Below are positions 1-8,510 of a stretch of DNA of 64,000 nt, one piece after another. The notes beneath the pieces are model-generated. The model did no database searches. It was given only the letters and a program-made list of their open reading frames with translations, and had not been told where the DNA came from. The DNA is from Vibrio natriegens NBRC 15636 = ATCC 14048 = DSM 759. Its GTDB lineage: Bacteria; Pseudomonadota; Gammaproteobacteria; Enterobacterales; Vibrionaceae. Positions within the stretch are counted from its first letter, which is position 1. Each line of letters starts with the position of its first letter. The translations under genes and the position numbers were made by a program. The stretch is from NCBI RefSeq assembly GCF_035621455.1, contig NZ_CP141823.1:1-64000 (forward strand), given 5' to 3'.

Positions 1-1
1 G

Positions 2-109
2 TTAGACACCATCTCTCTCAACGACCTTTGCCGTGAGAACGAGGCGTACTTTAACGGAATAATTTATCTGGTCAACAATAAATTTTATCTTTTTGATTTA
101 AGTGCTTAA
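2..109 (+). CDS. 3' end of an unidentified gene (5' part lies before the window)
   Basis: An open frame enters from the left edge and runs 35 codons to a TAA at 107-109. The residues look protein-like, with mixed polar residues and a hydrophobic strand-like end finishing in YLFDLSA. I do not recognise the family. The other forward frames here are interrupted early, which favours this one. The following 262 bases up to azlC hold no gene I can support. It could still be a chance open frame, because only 35 codons are visible. Confidence 0.4.
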   Translation, partial: LDTISLNDLCRENEAYFNGIIYLVNNKFYLFDLSA

Positions 110-371
110 AAAGCGATCCGACCGGTATAAACCGCGCGCAAACTGAAGATAATTCACTCATCACAGTTACCCCAATTCCTTCGCAACTTATTTTCAGTCA
201 GCCACAATGTCTCATTGAGTCGATGTGATGCTGCCACTTCAAATATTGGATCTTCTTATAAACGCCGTTTGTGTTTGAAAACCGCCACAATTGATGATAG
301 AGATACGCTTTACAAAAACATAACAATCATCTTACTTGGGTAACCCCCTTTCCCGCTGGCTAGGTATTTCT

Positions 372-1103
372 ATGACAGAAAATCAACAACATATCCAAAC
401 TCCGTCGAGTACGCTGCACGAATTTACGCGTATGGATGTATGGAGTGGCTTTACACAACTATTACCCCTGTCCATATTCGTGGTCATATTCGGTCTCGCG
501 TTCGGTGTAGCGGCAGTACAGACTGGCTTAGACGCATTTCCTACATTGTTAATGAGTGGCCTCGTGTTCGCGGGAGCTTCTCAATTTGCGACGTTAGAAA
601 TGTGGGGAGCCGAAGTCCCATTGATTCCAGTACTGATCACCGTCTTCGCGATCAACGCACGTCACCTGCTAATGGGGGCAACACTTTACCCGTGGTTACG
701 TCAACTACCACCCGCTAAACGTTACGGTGTCATGTTGGTTGCATCAGACGCTAACTGGGCAATGGCGATGAATTCATTTTCCAAAAAAGAACCGGGTCTC
801 GGCTTACTCGTAGGTGGTGGCTTGGCACTTTGGGGCTTTTGGATTGTCGGTACCTGGATGGGCATCTACTTCGGTGGCGCAATAAAAGATCCTGTAAGCC
901 TTGGTTTGGATATGGTAATGGGATGCTTCTTACTGTCTATGGTTGTAGTTGGCCCTAAAAACTTACGTATATTCGCAATTTGGGGAGCCGCAGCTGGGTC
1001 TTCTTTACTGGCTTACTGGTACCTACCTGAAAATAGCCACGTGGTGGTTGGCGCTTTTGCAGGTGGCATACTTGGCGCTTGTTGGAAGGAGAAAAAAGCA
1101 TGA
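372..1103 (+). CDS. azlC: AzlC-family branched-chain amino acid exporter, large subunit
   Basis: Inner-membrane subunit of the two-component AzlCD exporter, which in characterised members expels branched-chain amino acids or their analogues. The 243-residue protein is strongly hydrophobic, with about six to seven membrane segments. It carries the family's typical stretches: an early GLAFGVAAVQTGLD segment, a conserved GASQFA segment, and NARHLLMGATLYPWL. The frame is open from a TTG at 336, but I chose the ATG at 372 because the preceding 12 codons do not resemble the family start. The stop overlaps the azlD start as ATGA at 1100-1103, so the two subunits are translationally coupled. The substrate cannot be told from sequence. 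Confidence 0.88.
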   Translation: MTENQQHIQTPSSTLHEFTRMDVWSGFTQLLPLSIFVVIFGLAFGVAAVQTGLDAFPTLLMSGLVFAGASQFATLEMWGAEVPLIPVLITVFAINARHLLMGATLYPWLRQLPPAKRYGVMLVASDANWAMAMNSFSKKEPGLGLLVGGGLALWGFWIVGTWMGIYFGGAIKDPVSLGLDMVMGCFLLSMVVVGPKNLRIFAIWGAAAGSSLLAYWYLPENSHVVVGAFAGGILGACWKEKKA

Positions 1104-1408
1104 GCATAGAAACAAGTTTTGGCGGTACGCTTCTTATTATTTTCGCCATGGGGCTAGTGACATTAGCGACGCGATGGGGTGGCGTATTTGTGATGTCATT
1201 CATTCCTATTAGCGAACGCGTGCAACGCTTTATCACTGCCATGTCCGGCTCCGTGTTAGTTGCTCTTTTAGCACCAATTGCCGTTGAAGGTGACATCGGG
1301 GCGCGCATGGCACTGCTTTCTACTACCGTAGTGATGTTCATCGTCAAAAAACCGCTACCTGCTATTGCAGCCGGAATAGTCGCAGCAGCAGCAGTGCGGG
1401 CAATTTAG
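1100..1408 (+). CDS. azlD: AzlD-family branched-chain amino acid exporter, small subunit
   Basis: Small membrane partner of AzlC, 102 residues from the ATG at 1100, with about four hydrophobic segments and the family feature TLATRWGGVFVMSF near the N terminus. The frame is open from a TTG at 1079, but a strong ribosome site (AAGGAG at 1086-1091) sits at the right distance before the ATG at 1100. That ATG also overlaps the azlC stop by four bases. Length and gene order match known azlCD pairs. A strong terminator follows at once, so azlCD is a complete two-gene unit. Confidence 0.85.
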   Translation: MSIETSFGGTLLIIFAMGLVTLATRWGGVFVMSFIPISERVQRFITAMSGSVLVALLAPIAVEGDIGARMALLSTTVVMFIVKKPLPAIAAGIVAAAAVRAI

Positions 1409-1440
1409 CGGAACAAACCTAGTTGCTAAGCATTCCAAAC

Positions 1441-1485
1441 AAAAAGCCCCTCCACGACAACGCGTGGAGGGGCTCTACTTTTTAT
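1441..1485. terminator. Bidirectional rho-independent terminator between azlD and dld
   Basis: A 12-bp perfect GC-rich stem (AGCCCCTCCACG at 1445-1456 with CGTGGAGGGGCT at 1463-1474) and a 6-base loop. It has A-runs on the left and T-runs on the right, so it can end transcription of azlCD (+) and dld (-), which converge here. Confidence 0.9.
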
Positions 1486-1509
1486 AAGGACTCACTTAAA
1501 CGAAATGAA

Positions 1510-3216
1510 TTAAGCGCAGCAGTTACAGTTACGCTTATATTTATCCATTTTACCTATACCCGGATTGAAGGTATTAGTTGGGTCTAATTGATGGTAGAAC
1601 GTCTGCAACGAGTTCTCCGCTTCATACAAATGCCCCACATTGTGCTCAGCTGGATATTTCGCACCACGGCTGTTTAGATGCTCTAGCATTAGCTTCTTCA
1701 TCAGCTTAGTATCTGTGCCCTTTTTGAACACATAATCCTGATGGAACACATAACACATAAAGTGACCGTAGTAGAGCGACTGAACCAAGTTCTTGCTCAC
1801 TTCTTCTGGCAAGGTTTCCAACCACTCTTCGTCATTACGGCGCAGCGCAATATCTAACGCAACAATATCTTCCACATCTTTACGATGAATGGTCTCATAA
1901 CGAATCGCAGCTCCAGCCGCAGCAAAACGATGTAAGAACGCTTTTTTGCCTTCGTCTGGGGTACATTCATAGAAATCGCAATCGCTTTCAACCGCCCATA
2001 CTTCTTGCAGATATTTTTGAGCCTCTGCAATACCGCCATCGCTCATTTTTAGTATCAAGTGATGTTCGTACTTGTCACGGTAATCCAGCATGCGTTCAGG
2101 TAGGTGTTGCGGAAACAGCTTACTCGCGTAATACAAAATGGAATCTGGCAGATATTTACTAACAAAAGGCACACGCTCTAAAAAGTTTTCTACTTTCGCT
2201 TTCAGCGCGAACATTTTAGGTAATCTGTCCGTACCCAATTTGTCGATGGAAAGAAATACATCCTTGCCGTACTTTTCTGCCATGTTGAAGATATCGCGGT
2301 GTAGATATTCCCCCATTTCTGGCAGGTTTTCGAACGTCGATAAAAAATCTTTTCTTAGCTTAGTTAATTTCGATGGATCATTCGTACCAAGATAAAAGAC
2401 CTGCTCTTTGTCAGGCACTGGGTAGCTGTCGACACGAACCGCAAACACACCAAGCTTACCCGCACAACCACTGGCTTCGAACAACCGGCGTTCGTCTGCA
2501 TTAAAACGAGATGGGATATCAGAGGTAACATCACGAACACGCTCATCGTACTCTTTATCCGAAGCCATACGATCATCGTGAATGATCTTGGCAGGATCGA
2601 AGTTACCTTCCTGCAAGTTTGTCAGGATTTCTTCCGGAGTTTCACCCAAGCCTTCAATGCCAAGGTGGTTAACGAGGTTCAGGTTACCCTGCTTATCCAC
2701 CTGAGCATAAATCGCCAGTTCCGTGTATGCAGGTCCTCGCTTAACTAACGCGCCACCAGAGTTGTTGGCGATACCGCCCACCACTGTCGCTCCTAACGAA
2801 GAGGAACCAATAATAGAATGTGGCGCGCGGTTAACGGCTTTAAGCGATTTTTCTAGTGAGTGTAAGCTAGCACCCGGTAAACAAACCGCCTGCTTGCCAC
2901 CATCGAGCAAATGAATTTTCTTAATTTTTGTAATATTGATAACGACAACATCGCGGTCGTAATCATTACCACTTGGAGCAGACCCTTCAGTCAGACCAGT
3001 CTTCGCCGCTTGCATGATGATGATGCAGTTCGCCTCGACACACTGTTTGATGATGTTCCACTGTTCTAATAATGTGTTAGGAAACACGACTGCAAGCGCT
3101 GTACCGCTACCAGAGCGAAAACCTGAACGGTAATACTTAGTTTTAACTTGATCGGTCAGGACGTTTTCTTCACCGACGATCGTTTTAAATTCTTCTATCA
3201 GCTGCTTTTGTTTCAT
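1510..3216 (-). CDS. dld: Quinone-dependent D-lactate dehydrogenase
   Basis: Peripheral membrane FAD enzyme that oxidises D-lactate to pyruvate and passes electrons to the quinone pool. The 568 residues are close to the 571 of E. coli Dld. The N-terminal FAD-binding domain shows the AAKTGLTEGSAPSG stretch at about residues 69-82 and the IGSSSLGATVVGGIANNSGG stretch at about 137-156. The C terminus, with its HNVGHLYEAE segment and a terminal NCNCC cluster, follows the membrane-binding Dld family. The gene is monocistronic in appearance: the next same-strand gene upstream is a LysR regulator 388 bases away. It is the only lactate gene here. The ribosome site is weak. Confidence 0.93.
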   Translation of the reverse strand: MKQKQLIEEFKTIVGEENVLTDQVKTKYYRSGFRSGSGTALAVVFPNTLLEQWNIIKQCVEANCIIIMQAAKTGLTEGSAPSGNDYDRDVVVINITKIKKIHLLDGGKQAVCLPGASLHSLEKSLKAVNRAPHSIIGSSSLGATVVGGIANNSGGALVKRGPAYTELAIYAQVDKQGNLNLVNHLGIEGLGETPEEILTNLQEGNFDPAKIIHDDRMASDKEYDERVRDVTSDIPSRFNADERRLFEASGCAGKLGVFAVRVDSYPVPDKEQVFYLGTNDPSKLTKLRKDFLSTFENLPEMGEYLHRDIFNMAEKYGKDVFLSIDKLGTDRLPKMFALKAKVENFLERVPFVSKYLPDSILYYASKLFPQHLPERMLDYRDKYEHHLILKMSDGGIAEAQKYLQEVWAVESDCDFYECTPDEGKKAFLHRFAAAGAAIRYETIHRKDVEDIVALDIALRRNDEEWLETLPEEVSKNLVQSLYYGHFMCYVFHQDYVFKKGTDTKLMKKLMLEHLNSRGAKYPAEHNVGHLYEAENSLQTFYHQLDPTNTFNPGIGKMDKYKRNCNCCA

Positions 3217-3403
3217 ATCCGTATCTCTAGTTATTTTGCTTCACTCACTCAAACTGGGTTGATTGAGTTTGGCTCACTATAAGCAGTCCATTTTCCTGCG
3301 TCTATCGATGTCATTCGAGCAATCTGAATCCAACGACAAACAATCACAATAATGTTTTTAATTATCATAATGTTAGGTATGGTTTATATAAAATTTAACG
3401 AAA

Positions 3404-3430
3404 GAAACAGATTGTTTCCCAAAAGAAACA
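3404..3430. promoter_or_regulatory. Inverted repeat with a third half-site upstream of dld (operator candidate)
   Basis: In the 388-base gap between dld and the LysR gene there is a perfect 15-bp palindrome, GAAACA-GAT-TGTTTC, at 3404-3418. A third GAAACA half-site lies at 3425-3430. The region is AT-rich and lies about 190 bases before the dld start. A weaker inverted repeat (ATGGTGTG/CACACCAT at 3533-3540 and 3554-3561) follows the end of the LysR gene and may act as its terminator. I see no gene in this gap. Confidence 0.4.
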
Positions 3431-3604
3431 ATAACAAAACCAATCGTTAACATGTGTGCGCAGTATCAAGATATTAGGTTTGTGAATAATTTGGCTTAGC
3501 CACGTAACGTGCTAAATAGGAAGGAGATTTAAATGGTGTGAACGAAGCACAGACACACCATTCAACACATTGGTAATGTTGCGTTTATGTACCAAATAGA
3601 GAAA

Positions 3605-4507
3605 TTAAAAGCGATGGCTCTGGCTTTGAAAGCAGGCGTATAAGTGGTCAATAAAGATTTTAACCTTTTCTGGCTGCTGCCTTGTATAAGGATACACAGC
3701 GTAAATACCGAGACACTTTGCCGTTTCCTCTTTGAACAATTGGGTTAATCGGCCTTGTTTTAAATCTTCATAAACCAAAACGCGGGGAACGTAGATTAAG
3801 CCTTGCCCTAAAAGTGCGACATTTCTTAGAACCGACGAGTTATTAATACATAGATTGCCATCTACCGTCACTTGATACACGTCTTCGCCATCTTTGAAAG
3901 CCCATTCGCGCGCGCCCGTTTCCTGGTAAGAATAAACGAGACAGTTGTGTTTTTCTAACTCAGTAGGCTGCTTTGGAATGCCATGTCTGGCAAGGTATTG
4001 AGGTGAGGCACACACTATCCAGTTTGCGTCGACAAGCTTTCTTGCAATCAGACTGGAGTCTGGCAATACGCCCGTTCTTATCGCCAAATCAAAGCGCTCA
4101 TTCACGATGTCGACGAAACGATTATCAAGTTCCATATCGATCTTGATGTCAGGGTATTTGTTATTAAATTCAGCAATAACACCAGGCAGAATCAATTCGC
4201 CAGAAATAGTAGGAACGGTAATTTTGATGTTGCCGGATAAATCCTTACCTAACCCAACAATTGATTCTTCCGCAGTAGCAACAGCCTGATAGACGGATTT
4301 TGCGTGCTCAAAGAAATACTGACCCGCTTCACTCAGGGTTATGGTACGTGTCGTACGATAGAGCAATTGAACACCAAGATCCTGCTCGAGCTTCGCAATG
4401 CGTTTACTGACCACAGACTTGGTCAGCTCCATTTGCTTAGCCGCACCACTAAATGAGCCCTGCTCGACCAAATGATAAAAAATGATGTAATCGTCGGTGT
4501 TTCTCAT
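3605..4507 (-). CDS. LysR-family transcriptional regulator
   Basis: A 300-residue DNA-binding regulator of standard LysR length. The N-terminal winged helix-turn-helix covers about residues 5-60 (SGAAKQMELTKSVVSKRIAKLE is the helix-turn-helix region). It is followed by a substrate-binding-like effector domain of the LysR type with the usual IKITVPTISGELILPG start at about residue 94. It lies upstream of dld on the same strand, so dld is a possible target, but most LysR regulators act on divergent genes and no divergent gene is present. The start is supported by the family alignment of the helix-turn-helix; no clear ribosome site precedes it. Confidence 0.88.
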   Translation of the reverse strand: MRNTDDYIIFYHLVEQGSFSGAAKQMELTKSVVSKRIAKLEQDLGVQLLYRTTRTITLSEAGQYFFEHAKSVYQAVATAEESIVGLGKDLSGNIKITVPTISGELILPGVIAEFNNKYPDIKIDMELDNRFVDIVNERFDLAIRTGVLPDSSLIARKLVDANWIVCASPQYLARHGIPKQPTELEKHNCLVYSYQETGAREWAFKDGEDVYQVTVDGNLCINNSSVLRNVALLGQGLIYVPRVLVYEDLKQGRLTQLFKEETAKCLGIYAVYPYTRQQPEKVKIFIDHLYACFQSQSHRF

Positions 4508-4612
4508 GCTGCTTCATTAAATCCTTTAGAAGAGCGTATTGTAGGCGGATTATGTAACAGGTGCTGAAAGTAGAGTCACACTTATTCCAATCACACCACC
4601 TAAACGGCAGAT

Positions 4613-4638
4613 ACAAAAAAACCAGCTTTCGCTGGTTT
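4613..4638 (-). terminator. Terminator downstream of tRNA-Cys
   Basis: Stem AAACCAGC (4619-4626) with GCTGGTTT (4631-4638) around a 4-base loop. Read on the minus strand it is followed by a run of T from the A-run at 4615-4620. It lies 76 bases past the tRNA 3' end, a usual place for a single-tRNA terminator. Confidence 0.85.
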
Positions 4639-4713
4639 AATGTTGATGCTTTTAGCATCGAGATATCGCTAATACCAATATTGATAAGTATGAAGCCATA
4701 TCTGAATAATTTA

Positions 4714-4787
4714 TGGAGGCGCCTCCCGGAGTCGAACCGAGGTCCACGGATTTGCAATCCGCTGCATAGCCACTCTGCCAAGGCGCC
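4714..4787 (-). tRNA. tRNA-Cys (anticodon GCA)
   Basis: A 74-base cloverleaf on the minus strand. The acceptor stem pairs GGCGCCT with AGGCGCC, the discriminator is T, and the CCA end is encoded (TGGA at 4714-4717 on the plus strand). The anticodon loop carries GCA (complement of 4753-4755) and the T arm contains GGTTCGACTCC. Anticodon GCA reads UGC and UGU cysteine codons. A 110-residue open frame that overlaps it on the same strand is a by-product of the tRNA sequence. Confidence 0.97.
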
Positions 4788-4832
4788 GTCACATTAACGC
4801 GTTAAGAGGTCCCCCCCGTTGCGTTGGTTGCT

Positions 4833-4860
4833 ACTTTACGGATTCAGAAAAGATAGTCAA
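4833..4860 (-). promoter_or_regulatory. Sigma-70 promoter of tRNA-Cys
   Basis: On the minus strand, TTGACT (complement of 4855-4860) and TAAAGT (complement of 4833-4838) are separated by 16 bases, about 46 bases before the tRNA. The leader includes a run of seven G (complement of 4811-4817), so the initial transcribed region is GC-rich, as is common for stable RNA genes. Confidence 0.65.
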
Positions 4861-4976
4861 ACATAAATCCACTATTTCCTGTTTGTTTGCTTCCTTTTAA
4901 GTCAGTTAGATCAAGACTCGAGCAATTTGCGTATTTATTAGCACTCTGGTTTGTTTCTGTGCCTTGCTAACTCTGC

Positions 4977-5007
4977 AAAAATAAAGCGGCTCAAGTGGCC
5001 GCTTTAT
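4977..5007 (-). terminator. Terminator of the ravA-viaA operon
   Basis: A 10-bp perfect stem (ATAAAGCGGC at 4981-4990 with GCCGCTTTAT at 4998-5007), 7-base loop. The run of A at 4977-4980 reads as a T tract on the minus strand. It sits 18 bases past the viaA stop. Confidence 0.88.
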
Positions 5008-5024
5008 CATGTTTGATTGTTTAT

Positions 5025-6479
5025 CTAACCGTTACTTACACGTTTGAGTAATCGCCCAACGACATTTGGATGATAAGACCACACATGGTCAAACATCGAC
5101 ATTAACGCCGGATTACCGTATTTGGACAAACTGATCGCATGAAAACGGTTTTTCTTCGCTTTAAGCGCATTTACTTTTTCGAGTAGCTCATCCTGCTGCT
5201 TTGGTGCAATAAAATCCGAAATCACCACCATATCGGCGTTTTTGTACTTGTCACCACTCATCAGATCGATGGATTTGATCAAGGTCGGTTCCAAATCGGT
5301 GCCGCCATGGAAGCTATAGGTCAGGAAATCAGCCGCTTCGCGCAAGCCATCTTGTTTAGTCAGCTCGTAAGTAATGTGCTCGGTAGAGAATATGATGACG
5401 TAGCAGTCACGCTGCTCTGCTAACGCAATTTGCATCAGTGCGTACGCCATTGCCTTAGCACATTGTTCTGGAAAACCACTCATTGAGCCTGACGCGTCTA
5501 CACAGACAATAAATGGACCTTTTTCGATATCCACCGCTTTGTTATCAGGTCTATGTGCTTTTACTTTTCGCAGCGTACGAGATTTACCCTGAGTTCGATA
5601 GTTCATCAAACGCTTGTCGACAAGGTGTTTATAGAACACAACTTCAAGCTCTGGATATGCCAAAAACATGGTTTCATTTGGGAGGAGTTTATTTAAATCG
5701 TCACTTTCGTGAATACCAACAATGTCGTCGGTCGCTTCGTCACTCTTTTCCTCAACCATTTGCAACTCTTCAGCCGGAGCGCGATTCAGATCAGGATCAT
5801 TCACCTGCCCTGCCATACGACCAAGTTGTTCAGCGATCTCTTGTAACCCTTTATGCTTTTTCAAAAACTCCGCATGACGCTTCATTACCGTAAGGTCGGT
5901 CTTACTCAACTTGGCAGACGCCATATCCCATAATCGACCTACGCTTTCCGCATCACCAGACTCGGTCACTTTATCCATATTGCGCATGGTTTCCATACGC
6001 TGATAAAGATCGTTGAGCACTTTTTCTTTATTCGCTTCCAGTTCACTCACCTGAGCTTGTTTGATGGCATCCGCCAAGCTCTGGTACCACTGGTCACAAA
6101 AATAGTGTGGGAACATCGGGTTGTTGACCCCTTTGTTCTTCTCCATCATGCGACGCGCTTGCATGTAAAAGGCAGAGTGCCATTCGAGCTTTTTGATTAC
6201 GTCTTCGATGCGGTCAAAAAACTCATCTTCACTCCAGTGAATCACTTCTTGATACAAAGCGAGTTCTTGCTGAAATCGCTCTGTTTCACATACCTTAGTA
6301 ATACGCTTCTTAACATTGCCACGCCATTTTAACAGGTGACTTTTCACGGAGGATTTTACTCCTCGGTTTTCTGCCATCATCATGACTTGCGAGCGGGCCA
6401 TAAGATCGTTCACTGCGCTGTCGATGATCCCCGAGTCTGCTATCATCAATGCCAAGTTGAATCCATCTGCACCTAACAT
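5025..6479 (-). CDS. viaA: ViaA, VWA-domain partner of the RavA ATPase
   Basis: Soluble, membrane-associating partner of RavA; in E. coli the pair binds lipids, interacts with respiratory complexes and alters aminoglycoside sensitivity. The 484 residues match E. coli ViaA (483). The N-terminal two thirds are helical. The C-terminal von Willebrand A domain starts near residue 322 and shows the metal site DASGS (D328, S330, S332), a later HGGTD threonine (about T394) and ISDF aspartate (about D422). A very strong ribosome site AAGGAGG precedes the ATG. The gene starts 9 bases after the ravA stop, so the two form an operon ended by a clear terminator. Confidence 0.93.
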   Translation of the reverse strand: MLGADGFNLALMIADSGIIDSAVNDLMARSQVMMMAENRGVKSSVKSHLLKWRGNVKKRITKVCETERFQQELALYQEVIHWSEDEFFDRIEDVIKKLEWHSAFYMQARRMMEKNKGVNNPMFPHYFCDQWYQSLADAIKQAQVSELEANKEKVLNDLYQRMETMRNMDKVTESGDAESVGRLWDMASAKLSKTDLTVMKRHAEFLKKHKGLQEIAEQLGRMAGQVNDPDLNRAPAEELQMVEEKSDEATDDIVGIHESDDLNKLLPNETMFLAYPELEVVFYKHLVDKRLMNYRTQGKSRTLRKVKAHRPDNKAVDIEKGPFIVCVDASGSMSGFPEQCAKAMAYALMQIALAEQRDCYVIIFSTEHITYELTKQDGLREAADFLTYSFHGGTDLEPTLIKSIDLMSGDKYKNADMVVISDFIAPKQQDELLEKVNALKAKKNRFHAISLSKYGNPALMSMFDHVWSYHPNVVGRLLKRVSNG

Positions 6480-6488
6480 GAAGCCTCC

Positions 6489-8150
6489 TTACGAGAAAAA
6501 CTGTTGTAAGTTCTTAAAGCGCTGAACAATTTTCTCGCTTTCTCCCTGGATAGATTCAAGTCTTTGACTAACCTGTTGCAGACTCGATTCCATTAAACGC
6601 GGCAATTCTGGGTCGACAAAACTGTGTGGCAGCGCATCGTGAAAGTTGGCTTTAACTTTGCGCATGTGATGTTCTGCTTCACTTAACTGACTCACTGCTT
6701 TTTCACTCTGAGCGAGCCAATTTTGGTAGCGTTCCATATCTAAACCTTCTTGCGTCACTAGACCGACAAGAATGCCTCTATTGGCTATATCACGAATCAC
6801 CAGGTTATTGGCTGCATCGACATCAAAACGCAAGCGGCACATATTGGTGTTTTGGTTAACATAACCGTACACATCACCGTGGCCGTCTTTAATCACACGG
6901 TCTAGTTCGTCTTTAGGAACATACACCCAGCGACTGTCACCTTTCTCAGATTCAGATACCGACATGTTGCTCTGCAAAATCACTAGTTTTACTAAGTTCA
7001 CCGCCGCGCCGACTTTGTAACTTTTCGCTTTAGACGTATCAAAACGCATGGTTTCTTTACGCAGAATGCCCGTTGCGGCTTCTGATGTCAGAGTCATGCG
7101 GTAGGTATCTTCAAGCTCGTGTTGCACGTCTATAAGTGACTCTCGGCAATATTCGATTTCTTGTTCTGCATCTTGCTGATCGAAAGCGTGTTTCAATGCA
7201 AATTCCTGGACGACATTTCGAACGACATCACGAGATTCAGGGCTGTTCCACAAACAGTCTTGCAGAAGCAAAAGATCGAGCGGGTTTATCTCATCTCGGC
7301 CATTAAAGAACGCGCTCGCTTTAAGTAGCTTCACCGCTTTTTTCCAGCGTCGGTCAGAAACGTACATGTCCGTATTCGCGATATCACCAAACTCAGCTTC
7401 AACCTTACTTTCTAACATGGTCTTGAGCTGGAACAGCTTTTCGAAAGCATTATCTGTCAGCGACAATTTATCGAACTGTTGTTGCCATTGATGATACTCG
7501 TCGTCGGTAATCGCCAGGCCTTCTGGTATTTTTGCTTCCTGAGAAGTACCCACGGTTAGCATTGACTTAAAATTCTGTTTGTTCTGAATACGGTTAACAA
7601 ACACACGTACCAGCATACGGTCATACAATGCGTCTAAGCCGCTGTCTTCGTCTGGTAGTTCATTCGATGCCGACACCAACAAACGCATTGGTACGCGTTC
7701 GATGTCACTGCCGTTTTTAAATGTTTTTTCGTTCACTACTGTCAGCAAAGTATTCAGGATTGCTGGACCAGCTTTCCAAATTTCATCTAAGAAAACGACT
7801 TGAGCCGTTGGAAGGTAGCCTTCAGTCAGACGAATATAACGGCCGTTATCTTTCAATTCTTGGATACTAAGCGGGCCAAACACCTCTTCTGGGGTCGAGA
7901 ATCGAGTCATCAAGTATTCAAAATAGCTGCTGTTATCAAACGCCTGAATTAAGCGTTTAGCAATTAAGCTTTTCGCAATACCCGGAGGGCCGAGAAGAAA
8001 AACGCTTTCGCCAGCAAGGGCTGCCAGAAGACAAAGTTTGATGGTATGTTCACGTTCGTAAACGCCATCAGTCAACGCTTTCGCTAACTTATTGATACGC
8101 TCGGAAAGAAGTGCTTTATCGGCATTAGATGCAAAAGAGGGTTGTATCAT
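6489..8150 (-). CDS. ravA: RavA, MoxR-family AAA+ ATPase
   Basis: Hexameric MoxR-type AAA+ chaperone-like ATPase that works with ViaA. The Walker A motif GPPGIAKS lies at residues 54-61, Walker B VVFLDE at 118-123, and an SASNE sensor segment follows. A MoxR helical lid and a long C-terminal region follow. At 553 residues it is longer than E. coli RavA (498); the extra length lies in the helical C-terminal part, where the E. coli protein has the LARA domain, so partner binding may differ. The ATG has GGAG upstream. A good promoter is present 39 bases before the start. No lysine decarboxylase gene, a known RavA partner in E. coli, is nearby. Confidence 0.93.
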   Translation of the reverse strand: MIQPSFASNADKALLSERINKLAKALTDGVYEREHTIKLCLLAALAGESVFLLGPPGIAKSLIAKRLIQAFDNSSYFEYLMTRFSTPEEVFGPLSIQELKDNGRYIRLTEGYLPTAQVVFLDEIWKAGPAILNTLLTVVNEKTFKNGSDIERVPMRLLVSASNELPDEDSGLDALYDRMLVRVFVNRIQNKQNFKSMLTVGTSQEAKIPEGLAITDDEYHQWQQQFDKLSLTDNAFEKLFQLKTMLESKVEAEFGDIANTDMYVSDRRWKKAVKLLKASAFFNGRDEINPLDLLLLQDCLWNSPESRDVVRNVVQEFALKHAFDQQDAEQEIEYCRESLIDVQHELEDTYRMTLTSEAATGILRKETMRFDTSKAKSYKVGAAVNLVKLVILQSNMSVSESEKGDSRWVYVPKDELDRVIKDGHGDVYGYVNQNTNMCRLRFDVDAANNLVIRDIANRGILVGLVTQEGLDMERYQNWLAQSEKAVSQLSEAEHHMRKVKANFHDALPHSFVDPELPRLMESSLQQVSQRLESIQGESEKIVQRFKNLQQFFS

Positions 8151-8188
8151 GAGGGCTCCGGCTGCTGAACTGATGCGGTATATTTATT

Positions 8189-8217
8189 TTTATACATTTG
8201 TTATCACTTTGTTACAA
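8189..8217 (-). promoter_or_regulatory. Sigma-70 promoter of ravA-viaA
   Basis: On the minus strand, TTGTAA (complement of 8212-8217) and TATAAA (complement of 8189-8194) have exactly 17 bases between them, giving a leader of roughly 30 bases to the ravA start. A small inverted repeat ACACT-N5-AGTGT lies farther out at 8318-8332; its role is unknown. Confidence 0.6.
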
Positions 8218-8295
8218 GTGTAATTTATTTTACCTCCCCTTATAACAGATGCTTAGTTACCACATCGCCTAGCAATCAAAGTTTCCATTTATGAG

Positions 8296-8457
8296 ATGCA
8301 TATCACTGAAAATATGTACACTTTTGTAGTGTTAGAATGGCTTTCAGATACAGCACGCAATGATTTCTCGCTGACACAAGCTCAAGGAAATCACACAATA
8401 GAATTGTTTACTCTGTACAAGTTATTGGGTTGTAAACAGACTTTTTCTTTTGTTTGA
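8296..8457 (+). CDS. Possible 53-codon ORF coupled to the Nudix gene
   Basis: A short frame (ATG at 8296, stop TGA at 8455-8457) encodes a 53-residue polypeptide beginning MHITENMYTFVVLEWLSD. Its stop overlaps an ATG in the Nudix gene frame as TGATG. No ribosome site precedes it and I know no family for it. It may be a short leader ORF, or the open frame may be accidental in this 306-base gap. The only other thing seen in the gap is the ravA promoter on the other strand. Confidence 0.25.
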   Translation: MHITENMYTFVVLEWLSDTARNDFSLTQAQGNHTIELFTLYKLLGCKQTFSFV

Positions 8458-8510
8458 TGACGAATGTCGTTAATGTTCATACAAGCCTTAATAGTTTGGA
8501 TTACCACTTC

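Noticed and set aside
955..1347. Open frame of 130 codons on the minus strand
   Set aside because: Antisense to azlC and azlD, which have clear coupling and ribosome sites.
3521..3541. Perfect ribosome site AAGGAG followed by ATG GTG TGA
   Set aside because: The frame is only two codons long. It may be chance or a remnant of a lost gene; no continuing frame was found.
4449..4781. Open frame of 110 codons over the tRNA-Cys gene
   Set aside because: It runs through the tRNA and its terminator and overlaps the LysR start; it is an effect of the tRNA sequence.
4811..4817. Run of seven C as a phase-variation tract
   Set aside because: It lies in the short leader of tRNA-Cys, not in a protein gene or between promoter boxes, so switching has no clear effect.
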